A DNA stretch of 64,000 bases, taken from an uncultured Microscilla sp. (lineage in GTDB: Bacteria > Bacteroidota > Bacteroidia > Cytophagales > Microscillaceae). This document shows positions 33,456 to 43,162 of this stretch, piece after piece. Under the pieces are notes generated by a model that was not told the DNA's origin, did no database searches, and saw only the letters and a list, made by a program, of their open reading frames with translations. The DNA lies in contig NZ_CANLRP010000006.1 of NCBI RefSeq assembly GCF_947493425.1, positions 53,313 to 117,312 on the forward strand. The letters are read 5' to 3'. Made by a program: the position numbers and the translations under genes. Each line of letters begins with the position of its first letter. Position 1 is the first letter of the stretch.

Positions 33456-33944
33456 TTACTGATGTACTTTAAGGATTTTCTCAATGATACTTGACGTAGA
33501 GTAACCTTCTACCAACTCAATGGTTTCTACGCTTCCACCATTGGCCAGCACCACATCAGCCCCTACAATATTTTCTATTGCATAGTCATTGCCTTTGGTA
33601 AGCATATCAGGCAATAATGTTTTGATCAATTGCAAAGGGGTATCATCACCAAAAAGCACCACTGCATCTACAAACTCAAGTGCAGCAAGCAGTCTTGCTC
33701 TGGCTATTTGAGGAATAATTGGACGAGCGCTACCCTTGAGTCGCTTGATGGAGTCATCGGTGTTTAGTCCTACCACTAGTTTATGCCCTAATTGTCGGGC
33801 TTTTTCAAGGTAATCGAGGTGCCCCAGATGAACAATATCAAAACAACCATTGGTAAATACAACTTTATTACCAGCTGTTTTCCAAGTACTTATCACGGGC
33901 AACAACACTTGTTCAGAAGCGTATATTTTATCAGATGTAGGCAT
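33456..33944 (-). CDS. rfaE2: D-glycero-beta-D-manno-heptose 1-phosphate adenylyltransferase
   Basis: A 162-residue nucleotidyltransferase matching the C-terminal half of bifunctional HldE. The signature VFTNGCFDIVHLGHLDYLEKA contains the HxGH motif, and LNTDDSIKRLKG, ALEFVDAVVLF and the C-terminal EGYSTSSIIEKI (the ISTT/ST-S-I-I nucleotide motif) agree. It makes ADP-heptose precursor for lipopolysaccharide cores. The kinase half (HldA) is not fused, as usual in Bacteroidota. A minus-strand TAAATTTG at 33993-33986 fits the -7 consensus and is a plausible promoter. Confidence 0.9.
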   Translation of the reverse strand: MPTSDKIYASEQVLLPVISTWKTAGNKVVFTNGCFDIVHLGHLDYLEKARQLGHKLVVGLNTDDSIKRLKGSARPIIPQIARARLLAALEFVDAVVLFGDDTPLQLIKTLLPDMLTKGNDYAIENIVGADVVLANGGSVETIELVEGYSTSSIIEKILKVHQ

Positions 33945-34052
33945 TTATTGTCAAGCTTTAGTAAATCTTTTCAGTATTTTAAAAACAAATTTACACTGAA
34001 TCGTTCAAACAAATATGAATATCTACTTACGAATTATTAAAAATATTGAATT

Positions 34053-34481
34053 ATGCATGCACCAACAACTGAACTAGTTCTCTTAGAAAACTTTAAAACC
34101 GCTAAAATATACCTGGAAGAAGAAAAAAATGCCCTCATTGTAACTATCACCCGCTCTTATATCCCTATGAATGAGTTCAAGGAAATATTCAATAAGGCTT
34201 ATGAGTTTATTCCTTTGTACTCGATAAACAAGCTCATATTTGATAAAAGAAAATTAATGGTTTTTCACCAACCTTCTATGGAGTGGTATTTTGTTGAATG
34301 GAAAGAAAAAGCTTTTAATATGGGGCTAAACACCATCAGAAAGGTATTACCTGATGATAAGATATTCAAACAAAGTGTGAAAATAGGTTGGTCTAAAATA
34401 GCAAATGAGCACCCCAACGCCAAATTTCATCAAATGAACATTGCCTACGTTCATTCAATAGAACAAGCACTCAATGACTAG
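34053..34481 (+). CDS. Conserved Cytophagales-type small protein, STAS/SpoIIAA-like
   Basis: A 142-residue soluble protein without signal peptide. The pattern (LEEEKNALIVTITRSYIPMNEFKEIFNKAYEF, then SINKLIFDKRKL) alternates strands and helices like the SpoIIAA/STAS-like fold. That fold is common in Bacteroidota as proteins of unknown role. A conserved-looking aromatic patch HQPSMEWYFVEWKEKAF follows. It is a single gene that converges on the flippase-like gene with a shared terminator. No specific function can be assigned. A link to the two SpoIIE phosphatases in this window is possible, since STAS proteins are their usual substrates, but nothing in the position supports it. Confidence 0.65.
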   Translation: MHAPTTELVLLENFKTAKIYLEEEKNALIVTITRSYIPMNEFKEIFNKAYEFIPLYSINKLIFDKRKLMVFHQPSMEWYFVEWKEKAFNMGLNTIRKVLPDDKIFKQSVKIGWSKIANEHPNAKFHQMNIAYVHSIEQALND

Positions 34482-34489
34482 AAAAAAAG

Positions 34490-34511
34490 AAAGCGGTTAT
34501 TATACCGCTTT
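34490..34511. terminator. Shared bidirectional terminator
   Basis: AAAGCGGT and ACCGCTTT form an 8-bp stem with a 6-base loop and T runs on both strands. It overlaps the last codons of the minus-strand flippase-like gene. Confidence 0.8.
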
Positions 34512-35555
34512 TATTTTTTCCTCTGTCATATCTTCTTCAGGTAAAGCTTGTGCGTTTTGTCTTTTAGTCATGGCGGTGCTCAACCACAGGGCTATCCCAC
34601 CAATCATAATGGTAACCAGTGTTTGCGCAGCATGCATAAAAGTAACAATACTCAAAACTTCGTCTTTTTGTGGGTGCTTACTTGCCAGATAATACATTAA
34701 TACGGGGGTAATCAAAATATGGTAGGCACCTATGCCTCCTTGAACTGGAGCAGCCATCCCTATTCCCCCCACTACCAACACCGTAAAACCTACCCAAGGA
34801 CTAAGGTCTGATGTAATTGGAAAACATTGAAACAACACAAACGCCATCAAATAATACATTGCCCAAATACCAATGGTATGGAACCAGAAGGCTCCTTGGT
34901 TTTTTACTTTTAAAATACTTACAACTCCTTCAAGAACTTTCTTGACAATGTCCATCCCTTTAGCATACAAAAGTGATTGCTGTATTTTTTGTTTAAAGCG
35001 AAAAAACACCAAGACTGTGAGTAACAGTAAGCCCACCCCGGCAATAACAATTAAATAGAACTTACTTTGTAAACCTGATAGCTTGGAGCTAAAAGTACTG
35101 GTAATAATTTGTGTTATCTGATCAACTTCTACGGCGAGCAACATAACAATTAAAGTACCCAATATCAGTACATCAATGATACGCTCTAATACAATGGTAC
35201 CAAATGCTTTTGTAGCAGGTATACGTTCCATTTTCTGTAATAAACCACTTCTTGCTACTTCTCCTCCACGGGGTACCACTAGATTGATAAAATAGCCTGA
35301 CATCACGGCAAGAAAAGAAGTATAAAGAGAAGGAGCATACCCCAATGGTTTGAGTATAATATTCCAACGATGAGCGCGCATGAGGTGACTTGTGAAAGTC
35401 AAAACGGCAGATAAAACCACCCACCTGTAATCAGCTTTTTTGAAAGCCTCAGTAATTAGTTGAAAGTTAAAATCCTGGAATAGGTAAAGTAATAAAGCTG
35501 TAGCTATTGCCAGAGATATTACATATTGCAAAACTTTACGAACAGTTGCGCTCAT
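34500..35555 (-). CDS. Flippase-like membrane protein (YbhN / UPF0104, LPG-synthase TM family)
   Basis: A 351-residue protein with about eight predicted spans. Typical phrases are FKKADYRWVVLSAVLTFTSHLMRAHRWNIIL near the N-terminus, VMSGYFINLVVPRGGEVARSGLL, FGTIVLERIIDVLIL, and GGIGMAAPVQGGIGAYHIL near the C-terminus. The family includes the membrane half of lysyl-phosphatidylglycerol synthase and many proteins of unproven lipid-transport role. It ends an apparent minus-strand unit panC-panD-this gene (27 bp behind panD), a conserved order in Bacteroidota. Its link to pantothenate synthesis, if any, is unknown. Confidence 0.85.
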   Translation of the reverse strand: MSATVRKVLQYVISLAIATALLLYLFQDFNFQLITEAFKKADYRWVVLSAVLTFTSHLMRAHRWNIILKPLGYAPSLYTSFLAVMSGYFINLVVPRGGEVARSGLLQKMERIPATKAFGTIVLERIIDVLILGTLIVMLLAVEVDQITQIITSTFSSKLSGLQSKFYLIVIAGVGLLLLTVLVFFRFKQKIQQSLLYAKGMDIVKKVLEGVVSILKVKNQGAFWFHTIGIWAMYYLMAFVLFQCFPITSDLSPWVGFTVLVVGGIGMAAPVQGGIGAYHILITPVLMYYLASKHPQKDEVLSIVTFMHAAQTLVTIMIGGIALWLSTAMTKRQNAQALPEEDMTEEKIKAV

Positions 35556-35582
35556 TGGAAAATATTCAAGTAATGTATGTTA

Positions 35583-35951
35583 TTATAAAGAAGCTAGTGA
35601 GGTATTAATCACTTGATTGTTTTCATCAGGAAATATCACCCTTGGCTCATACTTTTTAGCTTCTTCTATTTCCATCATTGCGTAGGCAATAATAATAATC
35701 AAGTCGCCCACTTGTACTTTTCGGGCAGCTGCTCCATTCAAGCAAATCTGCCCTGAGCCACGCTCTCCCTTAATTACATAAGTCTCTAGTCGTTCACCAT
35801 TGTTAATATCAACAACCTGTACTTTTTGATTTTCAAATAACCCAGCAGCATCCATTAAATCTTCATCAATAGTAATGCTTCCTACATAATGCAATTCAGC
35901 TTGAGTTACTTTTGCTCTATGTATTTTTGAATGTAAAACTTCTACCAACAT
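35583..35951 (-). CDS. panD: Aspartate 1-decarboxylase
   Basis: A 122-residue pyruvoyl enzyme making beta-alanine from aspartate. The self-cleavage pair Gly24-Ser25 is in HYVGSITID, and Lys9, Tyr22 and the [14 protein letters not shown] region with Arg54 and Tyr58 are in place. [20 protein letters not shown] completes the double-psi barrel. The length is normal. It lies downstream of panC in the same direction, so pantoate and beta-alanine steps are co-located. Confidence 0.93.
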   Translation of the reverse strand: MLVEVLHSKIHRAKVTQAELHYVGSITIDEDLMDAAGLFENQKVQVVDINNGERLETYVIKGERGSGQICLNGAAARKVQVGDLIIIIAYAMMEIEEAKKYEPRVIFPDENNQVINTSLASL

Positions 35952-36101
35952 TATAAATATTCTTAGTTTCGAAATATTGGAGGCAAAAATATTAAAAAAA
36001 TGTTACTAAATACTACCTTCCAAAACCAAGAAACCAAATGAAGTAGCGACACACACAATCATATTGTTTTTTGTAGTGCTCTGATAGAACTATTCTAAGA
36101 C

Positions 36102-36962
36102 TTAAAAGATGCCCTTTTTATCAAATAAAAATACATTATCAATCAAACGTACATCGCCCAAAAATGCTGCAATACACAAAGACACTTGAAAAGTATCACT
36201 TACTGAATCTACAGCTTCCAGAGTTGCACTTTTCACTACTTCAAAGTATTCTAACTGTAAATCATTCAAATCATTGAAAAAATTTTGTATTGTTTGCTTA
36301 GTTTTACTCACACCATACCCCTCAAGCAAAGAGTGTCTTGCCAACATCAAGGCTTCATATAATTTGCTGGCTATCGGGCGTTGTGAAGCTGTTAATCTCA
36401 AATTACGCGATGACATGGCTAAACCATCATCTTCGCGTACAATAGGACAACAAACCACCTCAAGGTCAAATAACAGGTCTTGTACCAACTGACGAATAAT
36501 TATAAATTGCTGCAAGTCCTTTTGCCCAAAGTATGCCCGGTGAGGCTTTATTAAGTGAAATAGTTTAGAAACGATCAAAGCTACCCCATTGAAATGTCCA
36601 GCGCGGTGCTCACCCTCCATTGTTTGTTCAAGGTGCCCAAAACTAAAAGAAGTTTGCGCAGGAGCAGGGTACATAGTGTGGGCATTGGGCAAAAAAAGTA
36701 TATCGCAATGGTGGGCCTTCAGAAGTTTTTTATCTTCTTTGATAGTTTTAGGATAATTTTTGAGGTCTTCTACGTTATTAAACTGGGTAGGATTTACAAA
36801 AATACTGCAAACTACTACATCATTATCTGCTTTAGCCCGATCGATAAGCGACAAATGTCCCTGATGCAAAGCCCCCATAGTAGGTACAAAACCAATGCTG
36901 TACTGCTGCTTCTCGACCTTCAGATGGTTTTTTAGATCAATAATATCTTCAAAAATAAACAT
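36102..36962 (-). CDS. panC: Pantothenate synthetase (pantoate-beta-alanine ligase)
   Basis: A 286-residue cytosolic enzyme that joins pantoate and beta-alanine using ATP. Marks are FVPTMGALHQGHLSLIDRA (HxGH-type nucleotide site), VVCSIFVNPTQFN, the GHFNGVALIVSKLFHLIKPHRAYFGQKDLQQ region and VREDDGLAMSSRNLRL. The last contains the KMSKS-like loop. Length is slightly above the usual 280. It starts 134 bp from the divergent glycogen-synthase-like gene. Confidence 0.93.
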   Translation of the reverse strand: MFIFEDIIDLKNHLKVEKQQYSIGFVPTMGALHQGHLSLIDRAKADNDVVVCSIFVNPTQFNNVEDLKNYPKTIKEDKKLLKAHHCDILFLPNAHTMYPAPAQTSFSFGHLEQTMEGEHRAGHFNGVALIVSKLFHLIKPHRAYFGQKDLQQFIIIRQLVQDLLFDLEVVCCPIVREDDGLAMSSRNLRLTASQRPIASKLYEALMLARHSLLEGYGVSKTKQTIQNFFNDLNDLQLEYFEVVKSATLEAVDSVSDTFQVSLCIAAFLGDVRLIDNVFLFDKKGIF

Positions 36963-37020
36963 GTTTTAATGCAATTCTAAGTCAAATGATCACAATATTA
37001 AAGCATTTTGTCTTTAAAAA

Positions 37021-37050
37021 TTGAAATCTGCTATATTTTTTGTAAATTTG
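37021..37050 (+). promoter_or_regulatory. Canonical Bacteroidota promoter of the glycogen-synthase-like gene
   Basis: TTG at 37021-37023, exactly 19 bases, then TAAATTTG at 37043-37050. This is the best promoter match in the window, 47 bp upstream of the ATG. Confidence 0.75.
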
Positions 37051-37096
37051 CACGCCCATTTTTTTATTTTACCTCATTTCAATTAAGATTTTTGAT

Positions 37097-37915
37097 ATGC
37101 AAAAGACTCGAGTATTATATGTTGCCAGTGAGATTAACCCTTTCCTTGAAACATCTCAAGTAGCTGATTTTGTTAGGCGGTTACCGCAAGCCATGCAAGA
37201 GCGAGGGATGGAAATCAGGATATTGGTTCCTCGTTTTGGTTTGATTAATGAAAGAAAAAATCGTTTGCATGAGGTGGTAAGGCTATCAGGAATCAATATT
37301 ACGGTAGGTGAAGAGGAAAAGCCACTAGTGATTAAGGTAGCGTCTATACCCAATGCCAAGCTTCAGGTATATTTTATTGACAATGAAGATTACTTCCACC
37401 GTAAGTCTGTTTTCTTAGATAAAGAAGATAATTTTTACGAAGACAACGATGAGCGAGCCATTTTCTTCTGTAAAGGCGTATTGGAGACAGTGAAAAAGTT
37501 AGGCTGGGCACCAGACATTGTTCACTGTAATGATTGGATCACAGGGTTGATTCCTATGTACTTAAAAACTACATATAAGAATGACCCGGTATTCAAAAAC
37601 TCCAAATCTATTTTTACCATTTACAATAATTACTTTGAGTATAAATTTGACAAAAATTTGTTAAACAAAGTAAAAATGGTAGATATTGAGGACGACATGC
37701 TAACTTCCATGCAATCTACCGACTTTGACGGTTTTGTTAAAGTAGGTATTGAGTATGCAGACGCTGTCATTAAAGCCGAGGAATCTTACAGTGAGAGCCT
37801 CAACAAACTTTTCACCGAGTTTGAACAAGACAAAAAAATCGATTCTATCGAAGCAGATGAAAATTTATCGGATTCATATTATAACCTTTACAATGAACTG
37901 GTCGGAGTTAATTAA
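37097..37915 (+). CDS. Glycogen/starch-synthase-like protein, N-terminal GT5 domain only
   Basis: A 272-residue protein matching only the N-terminal Rossmann half of GT5 glycogen synthases: RVLYVASEINPF, then LVPRFGLINERKNRLHEVVRL and PDIVHCNDWITGLIPMYLK. The expected KxGGLADV substrate loop reads SQVADFV, so the ADP-glucose-binding Lys and Gly residues are missing. The C-terminal donor domain is absent and no remnant follows. Polysaccharide synthesis is therefore unlikely. The same short protein beside panC and a DUF4270 gene is typical of Bacteroidota, which suggests a conserved non-canonical role. The tail (FEQDKKIDSIEADENLSD) is acidic. Confidence 0.8.
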   Translation: MQKTRVLYVASEINPFLETSQVADFVRRLPQAMQERGMEIRILVPRFGLINERKNRLHEVVRLSGINITVGEEEKPLVIKVASIPNAKLQVYFIDNEDYFHRKSVFLDKEDNFYEDNDERAIFFCKGVLETVKKLGWAPDIVHCNDWITGLIPMYLKTTYKNDPVFKNSKSIFTIYNNYFEYKFDKNLLNKVKMVDIEDDMLTSMQSTDFDGFVKVGIEYADAVIKAEESYSESLNKLFTEFEQDKKIDSIEADENLSDSYYNLYNELVGVN

Positions 37916-39290
37916 GAGACGCGCGAATTTATTATTACTTATCACCACTTTTTTTATTTCTTGTGAAAGTCCAAAAAATATAGGATTAGATCATCCAAAC
38001 CCCAATGGTTCAATTGGGGTTTTTTTTGAGGATAGTTTTGACCTACAACCCAAAACAGTGTTGCTTGACAGTATGCCTACCTCAGGTAGCTATACAATGT
38101 TAGTGGGCGAACACTCAGATCCTGTGTTTGGAGACATAAAAGCCAACGCTTTTATGGATTTATCACCTTCTTTGCTTGTAGACTCTTCAAAAATCACCCT
38201 TACAGGTACCAATCAGGTTTTTCAAAGTCTTACCTTGAATTTAGCGCTTAATTATACCTATGGAGTAGACTTATCACAAACTGATGATCCACAAACAATT
38301 GAAGTTTATGAGTTAAAAGACACTATAGACCGAAGTAGAAGCTATACTAACGCGGATATTGTGGAATATGATGCCACTCGTTTGCTTGGTACAGTCACAT
38401 TTAAACCCAAAGAGCTGCTAGACACCAAAGCTGGTGCATTAGGAGTTGAAATTACTGACACAGACTATCAGCAAAGAATTTTTAATGCTGCTTTGGGCAG
38501 AGCTACTGTAGACGAGTTTACCAACCAGGTAAAAGGGCTAGCTATAGTGTATAAATCTGGGAGCAGTAGTGTGGTTATAGGGTTCAATCGTACGCTCTCA
38601 AGTTTAAATATGGCATACTTGGCAGAGGTAGATCAAGTCATAAATAACCAAATCTACTCTGTATTTTTTGCCAATTCGTCTAATAGCAACTATCCAGCTT
38701 TCAATCAAATTCAATCAACCAATAAGCAAGGTGTACTTAGAGCTCTGAGTAACACCACCACTGAGGTAGAAGGTACTCCCACCTTGCACACTCAAGCAGG
38801 TACAGGAGTAGTGGCACGCATAGACTTGGTAGATGTGTTGAAGCTTAAACAAAAGGGAGAGGTGTCTATCAATAAAGCTGAATTAGTTTTTTCGCCATTG
38901 TTAGAGACTGTCAACAGTAAAGCACACCCTATACCTTCACACCTCATACTTATACAGGCCAATGGCAATAACTACAACAAATTGTCTAACGGGCTTTTTG
39001 ACCTATGGATTAATGAAGAAGTGCCCAACCTTGACAACTTTGGACGCCACTTATCAGTGTATAACAGTGTATTTAAACACTACACCTATAACATTACCCA
39101 GCAATTACAGCAGGTATTGAATGGTTCACAAGGTACCCAGCTATTTGTAGTGCCCAGTGCCCTTACTAACGACAATGACATTACAGGAGCTATAGGAGGA
39201 GGAAGTGTTACCAGGTTAATGATTGATAATCAAGCCTCATCTAATCGTAAAATACAATTGAAAGTGTTTTATACAATTGTAAAACAATAA
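37893..39290 (+). CDS. DUF4270 family lipoprotein
   Basis: The start at 37893 gives MNWSELIKRRANLLLLITTFFISC, a lipoprotein signal with Cys at about residue 24; an in-frame ATG at 37749 lies deep within the preceding gene and is not favoured. The chosen start overlaps that gene by 23 bp, implying coupling. The mature 440-residue beta-rich protein has DUF4270 features (SIGVFFEDSF, LVGEHSDPVFGDIKANAFMDL, AELVFSPL, a C-terminal LMIDNQASSNRKIQLKVFYTIV). DUF4270 proteins are outer-membrane or surface lipoproteins of Bacteroidota with no proven function. Confidence 0.85.
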   Translation: MNWSELIKRRANLLLLITTFFISCESPKNIGLDHPNPNGSIGVFFEDSFDLQPKTVLLDSMPTSGSYTMLVGEHSDPVFGDIKANAFMDLSPSLLVDSSKITLTGTNQVFQSLTLNLALNYTYGVDLSQTDDPQTIEVYELKDTIDRSRSYTNADIVEYDATRLLGTVTFKPKELLDTKAGALGVEITDTDYQQRIFNAALGRATVDEFTNQVKGLAIVYKSGSSSVVIGFNRTLSSLNMAYLAEVDQVINNQIYSVFFANSSNSNYPAFNQIQSTNKQGVLRALSNTTTEVEGTPTLHTQAGTGVVARIDLVDVLKLKQKGEVSINKAELVFSPLLETVNSKAHPIPSHLILIQANGNNYNKLSNGLFDLWINEEVPNLDNFGRHLSVYNSVFKHYTYNITQQLQQVLNGSQGTQLFVVPSALTNDNDITGAIGGGSVTRLMIDNQASSNRKIQLKVFYTIVKQ

Positions 39291-39325
39291 CCCCAATTTT
39301 TAGAAGTTTATTCTAAAGCTGTTGG

Positions 39326-39371
39326 CTTATATACAGGCTTTCTGAACAACAACAGAAAATCTGTATATAAG
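39326..39371. terminator. Two-tier hairpin between the DUF4270 gene and glmS
   Basis: CTTATATACAG (39326-39336) pairs with CTGTATATAAG (39361-39371), and inside it TTTCTG pairs with CAGAAA around an 8-base loop. No T run follows on the plus strand, so it may be a weak or Rho-assisted terminator, or a leader structure of glmS, which starts 46 bp later. Confidence 0.55.
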
Positions 39372-39416
39372 TCTATAGGGTATACAAATATAAATAACTA
39401 CCTAAAATTAATATTT

Positions 39417-41252
39417 ATGTGTGGAATAGTAGCTTATACAGGACACAGAGAAGCTTTTCCTATAATCCTAAAAGGACTAAAAAGACTTGAATATAGAGGG
39501 TATGACAGTGCTGGAGTTGCCTTACTCAATGGCGACTTGAGTGTGTACAAAAAGAAAGGTAAGGTAGCAGAACTTGAAGAGTTTGTTGCAGGACAGCGCC
39601 TTGATGGAACTATAGGAATAGGGCATACACGTTGGGCAACCCACGGAGAGCCCAATGACATTAACGCTCACCCTCATCAGTCTTTCAGTGGCGATTTAGC
39701 TATCATACATAATGGAATTATTGAAAACTATGAATCTATCCGTCAGGAGTTGGTCAATAAGGGGCACCAGTTTACCAGTGATACTGACACAGAAGTGTTG
39801 ATTCATTTCATAGAAGATATTCAAAAAAACTCCAACACATCTTTAGAAGAAGCAGTAAGGTTGGCTTTGCAAAAAGTGGTGGGTGCTTATGCAATTGTTG
39901 TAATGTCACACAAGGAACCTAAACAACTGATTGCCGCCCGAAAGGGTAGCCCACTAGTAATAGGCGTGGGCAAAGGTGAATATTTTATTGCATCAGATGC
40001 AACCCCTATTGTAGAATATACCAATGAAGTAATTTACCTGGATGATAGGGAAATTGCAGTAATAGATGATGACCAATTAAGCATTAAAAACATAGACTCT
40101 GTGCCTAAGACTCCCTATATCCATACCATTGACATGGAGCTGGAAGCTATAGAAAAAGGAGGCTATGAGCATTTTATGCTAAAAGAGATATTTGAGCAAT
40201 CAAAGTCTATTACGGCCAGCATGCGGGGAAGAGTAGTAGCTGACAAACACCGTTTACATTTAGGCGGTCTGACTGAGTACTTTAACCGTTTGATGAGTGC
40301 AGACCGAATTATGATTGTGGCTTGTGGTACCTCCTGGCACGCAGGGCTGGTAGCTGAATATTTGTTTGAAGAATTTGCGAGAGTGCCTGTAGAGGTAGAA
40401 TATGCCTCTGAGTTTAGATACAGAAACCCTGTTATCAGAGAAAATGATGTAGTGATTGCCATTTCTCAATCGGGTGAAACCGCCGATACACTGGCCGCCA
40501 TAGAACTTGCCAAATCAAAAGGAGCCATTATTTTTGGCGTATGCAATGTAGTTGGCGCCTCTATTCCAAGGGCTACACACGCTGGTGCTTATATTCATGC
40601 AGGCCCCGAAATAGGCGTAGCAAGCACCAAAGCTTTTACTGGACAGATCACTGTGCTTACTATGATGGCATTGATGCTTGCTCATAGAAAAGGAACTATT
40701 TCTGAAAGTAAATTCAGAGAGTTTTTAGCTGAACTTGAAAAAATTCCAGCCAAAGTAGAACAAGCCCTTAAGTTAAACGATCAGATAAAATATATTTCAG
40801 ATGTATTCAAAGATGCCCGCAACTTTTTATACCTCGGACGAGGCTATAACTTTCCTGTGGCTCTCGAAGGAGCTTTAAAACTTAAGGAGATTTCTTATAT
40901 ACATGCCGAAGGATACCCGGCTGCTGAAATGAAGCATGGGCCTATTGCTTTGATCGACGAAGAAATGCCAGTAGTGTTTATTGCTACGGCAGATAGTAGT
41001 TATGAGAAGGTAGTATCTAATATTCAAGAAGTGAAAGCGCGCCGTGGAAAAGTAATTGCCATAGTAACCGAGGGGGATACTCAGATTAAAAATATAGCAG
41101 ATCATGTAATTGAAATTCCTAAAACGCCAGAAGCACTCACTCCGTTAATTTCGGTCATACCTTTACAACTATTGTCTTACCATGTAGCGGTAATGCGTGG
41201 ATGTAATGTAGACCAACCACGAAACCTTGCCAAGTCGGTGACAGTGGAATAG
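39417..41252 (+). CDS. glmS: Glutamine-fructose-6-phosphate aminotransferase (isomerising)
   Basis: A 611-residue enzyme making glucosamine 6-phosphate for peptidoglycan and lipopolysaccharide. The N-terminal glutaminase starts MCGIVAYTG with Cys2 and has RLEYRGYDSAGVA, HTRWATHGEP and HNGIIENYE. Two SIS sugar-isomerase domains follow: CGTSWHAGLV with SQSGETADTLAA, then GRGYNFPVALEGALKLKEISYIHAEGYPAAEMKHGPIALI. The C-terminus DQPRNLAKSVTVE is the universal GlmS ending. The gene has its own terminator. There is no sign of a glmS ribozyme upstream. Confidence 0.96.
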   Translation: MCGIVAYTGHREAFPIILKGLKRLEYRGYDSAGVALLNGDLSVYKKKGKVAELEEFVAGQRLDGTIGIGHTRWATHGEPNDINAHPHQSFSGDLAIIHNGIIENYESIRQELVNKGHQFTSDTDTEVLIHFIEDIQKNSNTSLEEAVRLALQKVVGAYAIVVMSHKEPKQLIAARKGSPLVIGVGKGEYFIASDATPIVEYTNEVIYLDDREIAVIDDDQLSIKNIDSVPKTPYIHTIDMELEAIEKGGYEHFMLKEIFEQSKSITASMRGRVVADKHRLHLGGLTEYFNRLMSADRIMIVACGTSWHAGLVAEYLFEEFARVPVEVEYASEFRYRNPVIRENDVVIAISQSGETADTLAAIELAKSKGAIIFGVCNVVGASIPRATHAGAYIHAGPEIGVASTKAFTGQITVLTMMALMLAHRKGTISESKFREFLAELEKIPAKVEQALKLNDQIKYISDVFKDARNFLYLGRGYNFPVALEGALKLKEISYIHAEGYPAAEMKHGPIALIDEEMPVVFIATADSSYEKVVSNIQEVKARRGKVIAIVTEGDTQIKNIADHVIEIPKTPEALTPLISVIPLQLLSYHVAVMRGCNVDQPRNLAKSVTVE

Positions 41253-41282
41253 AAAACAAACATCATTAGTATTATTTTAATC

Positions 41283-41318
41283 AGCGTTGGTATTTTATTA
41301 ATCACCAACGCTTTTTTT
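41283..41318 (+). terminator. Rho-independent terminator of glmS
   Basis: AGCGTTGGT and ACCAACGCT form a 9-bp stem with a 12-base loop, followed by seven T, 30 bp past the glmS stop. Confidence 0.9.
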
Positions 41319-41425
41319 ATGAAAACTTTTCAACAAATATTTGTAATCTCCCATCTTATCGCTTTATTTTGCTCGTGATAAAGAAAATGATGATTTCATC
41401 AATCCAATAATTTAATTTCTTTATC

Positions 41426-41531
41426 GATTTATAAAGAAGCGCTGAGAGAGTAGGCTCGATGAAGCGCTGGCAACCTGCTACACAGTAAGGTGCTAAGTCC
41501 TACCTAATTTATTCATTAGGAAAGATAAATC
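41426..41531 (+). promoter_or_regulatory. SAM-I (S-box) riboswitch upstream of metY
   Basis: The P1 strands GATTTAT (41426-41432) and ATAAATC (41525-41531) close the fold. AGCGCT at 41438 and 41464 forms P2 around a GAGAGAG kink-turn-like loop. The conserved core CTCGATGAAGCGCTGGCAACC follows the S-box consensus. P3 is CCTGCT..AGTAAGG, followed by the signature AAGGTGCTAAGTCC, and P4 is CCTAAT..ATTAGG just before the P1 return. All helices and invariant segments of class I S-adenosylmethionine riboswitches are present. It controls the methionine operon that follows. No terminator is obvious directly after it; the first start codon lies only 10 bases behind P1. Confidence 0.88.
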
Positions 41532-41540
41532 AATAGCAAC

Positions 41541-41651
41541 ATGATTCAATCTACTCTTACATTATTCACCTTTTCTTTTTTTAACTCTCAATTCTTGGCT
41601 ACAAGAAATAGTGCTTTATGTGTTTTACACCGAGCATGTTGTTGTTGTTAA
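41541..41651 (+). CDS. 36-codon leader peptide ending in four cysteines
   Basis: An ATG 10 bases after the riboswitch P1 helix opens a 36-codon frame. It is hydrophobic and Ser/Thr/Phe-rich at first, and ends LCVLHRACCCC directly before TAA (cysteine codons 33-36 plus 27, all TGT). A run of codons for the amino acid whose pathway is controlled is the classic form of an attenuation leader peptide, and poly-cysteine leaders acting this way are known in mycobacteria. It lies 120 bp before metY, whose product uses sulfide or related thiols. Ribosome stalling when cysteinyl-tRNA is scarce is inferred; the alternative RNA fold was not identified. Confidence 0.65.
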   Translation: MIQSTLTLFTFSFFNSQFLATRNSALCVLHRACCCC

Positions 41652-41765
41652 TTCCTACTCTGTCAAAAGGTTGGTGGTCATCTTCATGCGTTTTCATAAA
41701 GTATAAGATCACACCCCACTACTTTTCTCTTTTACATAAATTCTTTCAAAATCCACTTAATTTAA

Positions 41766-43094
<1,329 letters not shown>

Positions 43095-43110
43095 TATAAG
43101 AGCAATAGCG

Positions 43111-43141
43111 AAAGTGGTACGACCATGTGCCACTTTTTTTT
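43111..43141 (+). terminator. Intra-operon terminator-like hairpin between metY and metX
   Basis: AAAGTGG (43111-43117) pairs with CCACTTT (43130-43136), extended inward by three further pairs including a wobble, then a run of T to 43141. Only 21 bp remain before metX, too little for a new promoter, so it probably lowers expression of metX-hom relative to metY or protects the metY end. Confidence 0.7.
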
Positions 43142-43162
43142 GAAACGATTGAATAAAAAACA

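Noticed and set aside
37749..37892. Upstream start for the DUF4270 gene
   Set aside because: It lies inside the preceding gene and would bury the lipoprotein signal; the ATG at 37893 fits better.
37097..37915. Frameshift truncation of a full glycogen synthase
   Set aside because: No remnant of the C-terminal GT5 domain follows in any frame, and the short form ends where a conserved neighbour starts.
39300..39416. glmS ribozyme
   Set aside because: The leader is too short and lacks the ribozyme core; only a simple two-tier hairpin is present.
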